Shown here: positions 1 through 4,259 of the stretch, one piece after another
Layout of the letters: each line of letters begins with the position of its first letter
Position numbering within the stretch: position 1 is the stretch's first letter
Origin: Bacillota bacterium
GTDB taxonomy: Bacteria; Bacillota; Sulfobacillia; JAJZYS01; JAJYTV01
Assembly (NCBI GenBank): GCA_021810725.1
Contig: JAJZIE010000172.1
Location: 1-5,597, forward strand
DNA: 5,597 nucleotides
Direction: 5' to 3'
Translations under genes and position numbers: made by a program
Notes under the pieces: model-generated
Told to the model about the DNA's origin: nothing
Databases searched by the model: none
The model's input: the letters and a program-made list of their open reading frames with translations, nothing else

Positions 1-101
1 AGGCCCCGCGCCTGCGCCCGACCGAGCACGCTCGCGTCGAGCCCTTGCGCAACGATCTCCGGGAAGAGACCGACGACGTCAACCAGCAGTGTCCGGCCCA
101 A
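1..101 (-). CDS. trmD: TrmD, tRNA (guanine-37-N1)-methyltransferase, N-terminal fragment
   Basis: This is the first ~33 codons of a gene that continues past the left edge of the window. The minus-strand translation reads VDVVGLFPEIVAQGLDASVL followed by GRAQARG. It matches the TrmD N-terminus (family pattern M-R-I-D-V-x-T-L-F-P-E-M-F...S-I-L-G-R-A). TrmD is a SPOUT-class, SAM-dependent enzyme that methylates N1 of G37 in tRNAs and so prevents +1 frameshifting. It follows rimM, the usual order. The start is uncertain. A TTG at 101-99 gives a 23-nt overlap with rimM and has a G-rich stretch upstream. A CTG at 89-87 would give an N-terminus (M-L-V-D-V-V) that fits the family length better, but it lacks a clear Shine-Dalgarno. 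The identity is secure although the fragment is short. Confidence 0.85.
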   Translation of the reverse strand, partial: MGRTLLVDVVGLFPEIVAQGLDASVLGRAQARG

Positions 102-579
102 GGACCCCGCCCCCCCGCACCGTGATGCGCCGTGCCTGCGGGTCCACCGCGAGCACCGTGGCGCGGACCGCGGGGATGAGGTAGCTTCCCTCGGGACCCT
201 CGGCCACCCAGATGTCCTGCGCCGGTTTCGGCTCGACCGCCCGAAGGCTGCCAAGCAGCCGTCCCGTCTCGTCAAAGACATCGCAGCCGATCAGGTCCTG
301 AACGTAGAAGCGGCCTTCGCCCAGAGCCAACCGGCCCGCGTCGTCGCCAAACAGGCGACGGCCGACGAGTCGCTCGGCTTCACTGCGGCTCGCGACGCCG
401 CTCAGCGTCACGAACGCGCCTGCCTTCCACGGACGTTCCCTCTCGACCCGACGCTCCGTCTGCTCGCCCTCGACCTGCAGACTGCGTCCCTCGAGCGGCA
501 CGGACGGATCGTCCATCAGCACCCGAAGTTCGCCACGCAGGCCCTGGGCGGCGACGATGCGCCCGACCTCCAGCTTCAC
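79..579 (-). CDS. rimM: RimM, 16S rRNA processing / 30S maturation factor
   Basis: A 166-residue protein of normal RimM length. RimM binds ribosomal protein S19 and helps the 30S head mature during 16S rRNA processing. The N-terminal RimM barrel is recognisable from VGRIVAAQGLRGELRV at residues 5-20 (family VGxIxxxHGLKGEVRV, with Q in place of the usual H). The C-terminal PRC-barrel begins near residue 91 (FYVQDLIGCDVFDETG) and includes PAQDIWVAEGPEG and YLIPAV (about 119-138). The start is GTG (579-577), which overlaps the khpA stop as GTGA. A short GAGGT lies only 3 nt upstream, so termination-reinitiation coupling to khpA is likely. The 3' end overlaps trmD. Nothing is truncated. Confidence 0.95.
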   Translation of the reverse strand: MKLEVGRIVAAQGLRGELRVLMDDPSVPLEGRSLQVEGEQTERRVERERPWKAGAFVTLSGVASRSEAERLVGRRLFGDDAGRLALGEGRFYVQDLIGCDVFDETGRLLGSLRAVEPKPAQDIWVAEGPEGSYLIPAVRATVLAVDPQARRITVRGGGVLGPDTAG

Positions 580-803
580 TTGACCTCGACGACGACCTGG
601 CGGCCTTCCCGCTCGCCCACCGTGCGCATCAGAGTGCGCAGGGACTTGGCGATCCGGCCCCCGCGGCCGACGACGCGGCCGACATCATCCGGTGCGACAC
701 AGACCACGAAGAGAAGCCTCTTGCCCTCGTCGTGGCGCTCGATGCGCACAGCGTCGGGATCGCGCACCAGCGATCGTACCAGGAGCATGAGCGCATTCTC
801 CAT
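576..803 (-). CDS. khpA: KhpA (YlqC-type) small KH-domain RNA-binding protein
   Basis: A 75-residue protein that is essentially one KH domain, the usual size for KhpA/YlqC. The nucleic-acid-binding loop is visible at residues 42-55 (GRVVGRGGRIAKSL), with the GxxG signature G46-R47-G48-G49. In other Bacillota and in streptococci, KhpA pairs with KhpB (Jag/EloR), binds RNA and affects cell elongation and division. That role is family knowledge and not shown here. The gene sits between rpsP and rimM, its standard position. The ATG (803-801) overlaps the rpsP stop as TGATG, and the stop overlaps the rimM start by 4 nt. A purine-rich GGGGAAGGGA upstream can act as ribosome-binding site. The YlqD gene found at this point in Bacillus is absent. 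Confidence 0.93.
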   Translation of the reverse strand: MENALMLLVRSLVRDPDAVRIERHDEGKRLLFVVCVAPDDVGRVVGRGGRIAKSLRTLMRTVGEREGRQVVVEVK

Positions 804-1075
804 CAGTCGGTCCCTTCCCCTTGGCTGCCGCCGGCGACGACGCCTGCCTTGCGCAGGAGGTCACGCACGGTCTGGGACGGCTGCGCACCACTCTTCAGCC
901 AGTACGCGGCGCGCTCCGCCTGGATCTCCATCACGGCGGGCTGCTTCTTGGGGTCGTAGTAGCCGATCTCTTCGATGAAACGCCCATCTCGCGGCGAGTG
1001 GCTGTCGGCTACGACGATCCGGTAGAACGGGTTCTTCTTGGCGCCCATGCGGCGCAAACGGATCTTGACGGCCAG
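803..1075 (-). CDS. rpsP: Ribosomal protein bS16 (probable CTG start; alternative GTG at 1084)
   Basis: Small-subunit protein S16, needed for 30S assembly. The core reads AVKIRLRRMGAKKNPFYRIV, then VADSHSPRDGRFIEEIGYYDP, near-canonical for the family. The C-terminal part (WLKSGAQPSQTVRDLL) is also typical. The first ATG/GTG/TTG-type codon is the GTG at 1084-1082, which adds S-E-L before AVKIRL and overlaps the ffh stop as GTGA. However, the strong AGGAGG (1089-1084) runs into that GTG with no spacing. It lies exactly 8 nt before a CTG at 1075-1073, and starting there gives M-A-V-K-I-R-L, the standard S16 N-terminus (90 residues). I therefore prefer CTG. The stop shares one base with the khpA start. 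Confidence 0.93.
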   Translation of the reverse strand: MAVKIRLRRMGAKKNPFYRIVVADSHSPRDGRFIEEIGYYDPKKQPAVMEIQAERAAYWLKSGAQPSQTVRDLLRKAGVVAGGSQGEGTD

Positions 1076-1080
1076 TTCGC

Positions 1081-2406
1081 TCACCTCCTCTCAAGCGGCG
1101 GCATCTGCGGCATCCTGCCGCGCATGCCTCGCATCGCCTTCGCCATCCGGCGCATCTCCTCGTACTGGCGCAGCAGTCGGTTCACATCGGCGACGCTCGT
1201 TCCCGAGCCCTTCGCGATGCGGCGACGCCGGCTGGCGTCAAGAAGACGCGGGTCTCGGCGCTCCTGGCGCGTCATCGACTGCAGGATGGCGAGATTCCTG
1301 CCGACCTGGCTCTCGTCCACGTCCGAATCCTTGATCTTGCGCGACACGCCCGGGATCATGCCGATGAGCTCGCGCAAGGAGCCCATCTTGCGCACAGACT
1401 GGAGCTGTTCCATCAGGTCGTCGAGCGTCACTTCGCCCTTCTTGAACCGCCCCTGCATCTCGCCGGCCTTCTGCTCCGAGACCTGCTTCTGCACCCGCTC
1501 GATGAGACCGAGCACGTCGCCCATGCCGAGGATGCGCTGCGCCATGCGGTCCGGGTGGAAGGGCTCGAGCTGCTCCGGGCGCTCGCCGACCGACGCGTAA
1601 AGGATCGGCTTGCCAGTCGCCGCGCGAACGGAAAGAGCGGCCCCGCCTCGCGCGTCGCCGTCGAGCTTCGCGAGCGCGATGCCGTCGATGCCGATCTCCT
1701 CGGCGAACGTCTTGGCGGTCTCCATCGCCGCCTGGCCCGTCATGGCGTCGAGGACCAGGAGCGAGACCTGCGGCGCCACCGCATCCCTGATCGTGCGAAG
1801 CTCCGCCATCAGTTCCGGGTCCACCTGCTGGCGACCGGCGGTGTCGATCAGCACGACGTCCTGCCCGGCCGCGCGCGCCCGGTCGATGCCTGCGCGCGCC
1901 ACCTTGGCTGGATCCTCGGACTCGGGGCGCATCACCGGCACGCCGATGCGTTCGCCGAGCACCGCCAGCTGCTCGATGGCGGCCGGGCGCTTCAGGTCGC
2001 AGGCGACAAGCAGCGGCCAGTGCTGTTCCTGCTTGAGTCGCAGCGCGAGCTTCGCGGCCAGGGTCGTCTTGCCGGCGCCCTGCAGGCCCAGCAGCAGCAC
2101 GACGTGCGGGGCGGCGCCGCCAAGCCGCATGTGCTGCGTCTGCCCTCCGAGGAGTTCCTGGAGTTCCTCCTGCACGTGGTGCAGGACCGTCTGGCCGGGA
2201 GTCAGGCTCTCGAGCACGTCCTGGCCCATCAGGCGCGGCTCGAGTCTCGCCACGAAATCCCGTGCGACGGCGAAATGCACGTCGGCGTCGAGGAGCGCGA
2301 TGCGCACCTCGCGCAGAGCCTTCTTGATGTCGTCGGGCGTCAGCTTGCCACGGCCGCGCAGGCGGTCGAACGTCTGGCGCAGGTGCTCCTGCAGTTCCTC
2401 AAACAT
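1081..2406 (-). CDS. ffh: Ffh, signal recognition particle GTPase (SRP54)
   Basis: A 441-residue protein with all three SRP54 domains. The N domain spans about 1-95. The GTPase domain contains G1 GLQGAGKTT (107-115), DLKRPAAIEQL (137-147), DTAGR (188-192) and the G4 region AKLDGDARGG (246-255). The methionine-rich M domain starts near 300, with the 4.5S/scRNA-binding stretch SRRRRIAKGSGTSVADVNRL at 392-411. Ffh binds signal sequences at the ribosome and delivers nascent membrane proteins to FtsY. The G4 motif is usually TKLD; here it is A-K-L-D (GCG codon). The C-terminus is short and rich in Met and Arg. The ATG start overlaps the ylxM 3' end by 8 nt, with GGAG about 9 nt upstream. The stop abuts rpsP. 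Length and motif order indicate an intact gene. Confidence 0.97.
   Translation of the reverse strand: MFEELQEHLRQTFDRLRGRGKLTPDDIKKALREVRIALLDADVHFAVARDFVARLEPRLMGQDVLESLTPGQTVLHHVQEELQELLGGQTQHMRLGGAAPHVVLLLGLQGAGKTTLAAKLALRLKQEQHWPLLVACDLKRPAAIEQLAVLGERIGVPVMRPESEDPAKVARAGIDRARAAGQDVVLIDTAGRQQVDPELMAELRTIRDAVAPQVSLLVLDAMTGQAAMETAKTFAEEIGIDGIALAKLDGDARGGAALSVRAATGKPILYASVGERPEQLEPFHPDRMAQRILGMGDVLGLIERVQKQVSEQKAGEMQGRFKKGEVTLDDLMEQLQSVRKMGSLRELIGMIPGVSRKIKDSDVDESQVGRNLAILQSMTRQERRDPRLLDASRRRRIAKGSGTSVADVNRLLRQYEEMRRMAKAMRGMRGRMPQMPPLERR
1084..1089 (-). promoter_or_regulatory. Ribosome-binding site that decides the rpsP start
   Basis: The minus strand reads AGGAGG here, within the last two Arg codons of ffh. 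It touches the GTG at 1084 but is 8 nt from the CTG at 1075-1073. The spacing favours CTG initiation of rpsP. Translating ribosomes finishing ffh would cover this site, so the two genes are probably translationally coupled. Confidence 0.6.
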
Positions 2407-2734
2407 CTGGCGCCAGCTCCTTCAGCCGAATGTCCGCAACCTTGCGCACGGCGTCGATGTCGCGACGGTCGAGGGCCGCCGAGACTTCCTGCCAGAGCGA
2501 TACCTCGCGCTCATGCTGCGCGATGAATCCGATGGCCGCATCAAGTTCTTCGAGCGTCTTTTCGGCCCGCCGCACCAGCAGCAGCGCCGCCGGCCGGCTG
2601 CACGCGAGTTCCTCCGCGCACTCGGCGAGCGACAGATCCTCAAGGTAGTGCAGCTGGTACGCCTTGCGCTGCCGTTCCCGCAGAGCCGCGCCGTAGAAGT
2701 CGTAGAGCAGCGCGCGCCGCGCGAGCACGTCCAA
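2399..2734 (-). CDS. ylxM: YlxM-family putative helix-turn-helix protein (SRP-associated)
   Basis: A 111-residue protein of the YlxM/p13 family, which nearly always precedes ffh in Bacillota. Family hallmarks include LLYDFYGAALRERQRKAYQL (residues 9-28), HYLEDLSLAECAEEL (29-43) and RRAEKTLEEL (55-64). The fold resembles sigma-70 region 4. In Streptococcus, YlxM has been reported to bind SRP components, so regulation or assistance of SRP is a plausible role. The usual recognition-helix text (SRQAVYDNIKRAEK) is replaced by SRPAALLLVRRAEK, so DNA binding may be altered. The TTG start (2734-2732) has GGGAG 9 nt upstream. A GTG two codons later, with AAGG upstream, is an alternative. This is the first gene of the operon that runs through trmD. 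Confidence 0.9.
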   Translation of the reverse strand: MDVLARRALLYDFYGAALRERQRKAYQLHYLEDLSLAECAEELACSRPAALLLVRRAEKTLEELDAAIGFIAQHEREVSLWQEVSAALDRRDIDAVRKVADIRLKELAPDV

Positions 2735-2747
2735 GAGCCTTCGCTCC

Positions 2748-2770
2748 CTGTTAAGTCACAACGTTAACAG
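2748..2770. repeat. Perfect 7-bp inverted repeat at the operon transcription start (operator candidate)
   Basis: CTGTTAA (2748-2754) and TTAACAG (2764-2770) are exact reverse complements separated by 9 bp. The repeat begins directly after the minus-strand -10 hexamer and ends at the ylxM Shine-Dalgarno. The predicted start of transcription (about 2764) falls inside one arm. The full hairpin would therefore not be transcribed, and a repressor site on DNA is the better guess. An AT-rich palindrome in such GC-rich DNA is unlikely to be random, but no binding protein is known. Confidence 0.55.
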
Positions 2771-2800
2771 ATAGTAACGGACGTGTCCCGCGAGCGTCAA
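2771..2800 (-). promoter_or_regulatory. Sigma-A-type promoter for the ylxM-ffh-rpsP-khpA-rimM-trmD operon
   Basis: On the minus strand, TTGACG (2800-2795, 5 of 6 consensus) is followed after 18 bp by TACTAT (2776-2771, 4 of 6). Transcription would start near 2764, giving a leader of about 30 nt before ylxM. A second TTGACT overlaps just upstream (2805-2800) but is too far from the -10. No other promoter is evident within the downstream overlapping genes. Confidence 0.65.
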
Positions 2801-2839
2801 GTCAAGGTGCCGGCGTTGCAAGCCGCTGGCCACCCCGAC

Positions 2840-2868
2840 TTTCTCGCGCACGGTAGGTCGCTTATAGT
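2840..2868 (+). promoter_or_regulatory. Weak candidate promoter for the site-2 protease gene
   Basis: A good -10 hexamer TATAGT (2863-2868) lies about 50 bp before the protease start. At 17-bp spacing the -35 position holds only TTTCTC (2840-2845), which is a poor match. It is divergent from the ylxM operon promoter, with about 40 bp between the two -35 elements. The assignment rests mainly on the -10 and its position. Confidence 0.35.
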
Positions 2869-2901
2869 TTCAATAGCCAAGCCACGGCCCCGCCACGTAC
2901 C

Positions 2902-2907
2902 GGGAGG
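2902..2907 (+). promoter_or_regulatory. Ribosome-binding site fixing the protease start at ATG 2916
   Basis: GGGAGG lies 8 nt before ATG 2916. An in-frame GTG at 2907 begins on the last base of this site, so ribosomes could not use it with normal spacing. Confidence 0.7.
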
Positions 2908-2915
2908 TGTCTCCG

Positions 2916-3734
2916 ATGCCCGAAGACCCGCTGTCGCCTGAGGTGGTCGCCGATCGAGTGGTCGGGAGACGCCGCGGCGGCCTGCGAGCGAAGATCGGCG
3001 GCGCCATCGCCGCGGTTCTGGTCGTTCTCGGCAAGCTCAAAACCCTGCTTCTGCTGCTGCTCAAGTTCAAACTCATCTTCTCCGTGCTCTCGGCGCTCGC
3101 CTCGATGTTCCTCTATGGCCTCGCGTTCGGCTGGCCCTTCGGCATCGGCTTCGTGCTGATCCTGGCCATCCACGAGCTTGGCCACTTCATCGCCATCCGG
3201 CGCCAGGGCCTGAACGCCGGGCTGCCCGTCTTCATTCCCTTCTTCGGCGCCGCCATCTCGTTGCGCCAGCAGCCCCTGGACGCCTGGCAGGAGTTCAAGA
3301 TCGCCGCGGCGGGACCGCTGTTCGGCGTGGCGGCCAGTCTCATGGTCCTTCTGATCGGCACCTTCTGGGCATCGACCGCCACGGCGGGCATGTATCTGTC
3401 GCTGGCCTACACCGGCTTCTTCCTTCAGCTCTTCAACCTGATCCCGGTGGCGCCGCTCGACGGCGGAAGGATGGTGGCCGCCATTTCGCCGCGTCTCTGG
3501 TGGGTGGGCCTGCCGATTCTGATCGCGGCGGCGGTCTTCTTCCGTTCCGTCCTCACCGGCGTCATCGCTCTCCTCGTGATCTTCCAGCTGGTCCAGAGGT
3601 GGCGCCACCGCACGGCCGAGGTTGACGCGGGCTACTACGCCGTGCCCACCTGGCAGCGCGTCGCGGCGGCCGTGGGATGGCTCGGCCTCGTTCTCGTCAG
3701 CATCGCGGGCATGGGGATGGTCGGCGCCATCTGA
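2916..3734 (+). CDS. Site-2 protease (M50) family intramembrane metalloprotease
   Basis: A 272-residue polytopic membrane protein. The zinc-binding and catalytic motif HELGH is at residues 86-90, inside a hydrophobic segment. The second M50 motif, NLIPVAPLDGG, is at 174-184, with Asp182 the expected third zinc ligand. A conserved AAAGPLFG segment (130-137) lies between them. Hydrophobic stretches suggest four to six membrane passes, including a final one near 250-270. There is no PDZ domain, unlike RseP/RasP, and no CBS domain, unlike SpoIVFB-like members. The fold resembles uncharacterised 'site-2 protease family' proteins of Bacillota and Actinomycetota. The substrate is unknown; such enzymes often cleave membrane-bound regulators. 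A basic N-terminus (residues 14-26) precedes a Leu-rich segment. The gene is transcribed divergently from ylxM and followed by a rhodanese gene after 95 bp. Confidence 0.9.
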   Translation: MPEDPLSPEVVADRVVGRRRGGLRAKIGGAIAAVLVVLGKLKTLLLLLLKFKLIFSVLSALASMFLYGLAFGWPFGIGFVLILAIHELGHFIAIRRQGLNAGLPVFIPFFGAAISLRQQPLDAWQEFKIAAAGPLFGVAASLMVLLIGTFWASTATAGMYLSLAYTGFFLQLFNLIPVAPLDGGRMVAAISPRLWWVGLPILIAAAVFFRSVLTGVIALLVIFQLVQRWRHRTAEVDAGYYAVPTWQRVAAAVGWLGLVLVSIAGMGMVGAI

Positions 3735-3769
3735 GGCCGTTCCCATGTCTGTCGCTTGGCCATCTTCCC

Positions 3770-3800
3770 TTGCGCCCTACGATGCTCGTCGCCCTATACT
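3770..3800 (+). promoter_or_regulatory. Candidate promoter for the rhodanese gene
   Basis: TATACT (3795-3800, 5 of 6 consensus) is preceded by TTGCGC (3770-3775) at a long 19-bp spacing. The predicted transcription start near 3807 lies after the in-frame ATG at 3782 but before the TTG at 3830, which agrees with the later translation start. No terminator separates this gene from the protease, so read-through from upstream is also possible. Confidence 0.4.
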
Positions 3801-3816
3801 ACCTTCACCATGGCGC

Positions 3817-3822
3817 GGGAGG
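3817..3822 (+). promoter_or_regulatory. Ribosome-binding site selecting the rhodanese TTG start
   Basis: GGGAGG is 7 nt before TTG 3830. The earlier in-frame ATG at 3782 has only pyrimidine-rich sequence upstream and no Shine-Dalgarno. Confidence 0.6.
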
Positions 3823-3829
3823 TGGAGGT

Positions 3830-4177
3830 TTGTTCTCGTTCGGCCTCTTTCGGCACCCGAAGGGGCTCAAGGATCTCTCTCCCGCCGAACTCCGGCGGCT
3901 TGCGCACGAGAGTGAACGCCTGAGGATCGTCGACGTGCGCCGGCCGCACGAATACCAGCAGGGACACATCGAGGGCGCCGTAAGCGCGCCGCTCGGCACC
4001 ACCGGCGGAGCCGTGCGGGACTGGCCGCGCGACACGCCGATCGCGCTCGTGTGCCTTTCGGGCCATCGCAGCCAGGCCGCGGCGGCCGAGCTTCTCGGCA
4101 TGGGTTTCAGCGACGTCAGCCACCTCGCGGGTGGCATGCTGGCCTGGCATCGGGCCAGACTGCCGATGAAGCGCTGA
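3830..4177 (+). CDS. Single-domain rhodanese-like sulfurtransferase
   Basis: A 115-residue protein from the TTG start, consisting of one rhodanese domain. Landmarks are VDVRRPHEYQQGHIEGAVSA (residues 34-53), the active-site loop CLSGHRS (75-81) with Cys75 as the expected persulfide-carrying residue, and LAGGMLAWH (99-107). The six-residue loop CxxGxR is that of sulfurtransferases and not of Cdc25 phosphatases. No signal peptide or membrane segment is visible from this start. An upstream ATG at 3782 would add 16 residues including a hydrophobic run, but it lacks a ribosome-binding site. The sulfur donor and acceptor cannot be inferred, and there is no thiosulfate, molybdenum-cofactor or tRNA-thiolation gene in the window. 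It follows the protease gene in the same direction and converges on ftsY. Confidence 0.9.
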   Translation: MFSFGLFRHPKGLKDLSPAELRRLAHESERLRIVDVRRPHEYQQGHIEGAVSAPLGTTGGAVRDWPRDTPIALVCLSGHRSQAAAAELLGMGFSDVSHLAGGMLAWHRARLPMKR

Positions 4178-4211
4178 GTCCCATCGCCAGCAGCGGAGGA
4201 CATGGTCTGCA

Positions 4212-4248
4212 GGAGGCCGGCCGCCCCATAGTGGGACGACCGGCCTCC
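4212..4248. terminator. GC-rich hairpin between convergent rhodanese and ftsY genes
   Basis: GGAGGCCGG (4212-4220) and CCGGCCTCC (4240-4248) are perfect 9-bp arms. Inside the loop, CCCA (4225-4228) and TGGG (4232-4235) can form a second small stem. It lies 34 nt after the rhodanese stop and 11 nt after the ftsY stop, as expected for a bidirectional terminator. Neither side has a T-tract, so it may stall polymerase weakly or protect 3' ends instead. Confidence 0.6.
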
Positions 4249-4259
4249 CTCGCCGCAGT

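Noticed and set aside
821..1600. Plus-strand open frame of 259 codons opposite rpsP and ffh
   Set aside because: Antisense shadow spanning parts of two real genes, with no domain and no convincing ribosome-binding site.
1555..2526. Second plus-strand open frame (323 codons) opposite ffh/ylxM
   Set aside because: Shadow frame in high-GC DNA; it is rich in His/Arg/Leu with no family motif and runs against the operon.
1610..2767. Long plus-strand open frame (385 codons) opposite ffh and ylxM
   Set aside because: It is antisense to two unmistakable conserved genes, is rich in Ser/Arg/Ala low-complexity sequence typical of GC-rich shadow frames, and has no recognisable domain.
2800..2805. Second TTGACT as an alternative -35 for the ylxM operon
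   Set aside because: Its spacing to TACTAT is 23 bp, too long for sigma-A; the overlapping TTGACG at 18 bp fits better.
2907..2915. GTG 2907 as the protease start
   Set aside because: It overlaps the GGGAGG ribosome-binding site, which is correctly spaced for ATG 2916.
2862..3746. Minus-strand open frame of 294 codons opposite the site-2 protease
   Set aside because: Its composition (Asp/Glu/Arg/Gly/Gln-rich) is the antisense image of a hydrophobic membrane protein; the plus strand carries the intact HELGH and LDGG motifs.
3735..3769. Possible terminator between the protease and rhodanese genes
   Set aside because: Only short GGCC palindromic words are present, with no stable stem or T-tract.
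3782..3829. ATG 3782 as the rhodanese start, giving a hydrophobic N-terminal extension
   Set aside because: There is no Shine-Dalgarno upstream, and a TATACT -10 element lies within the extension. The TTG at 3830 has GGGAGG at 7 nt.
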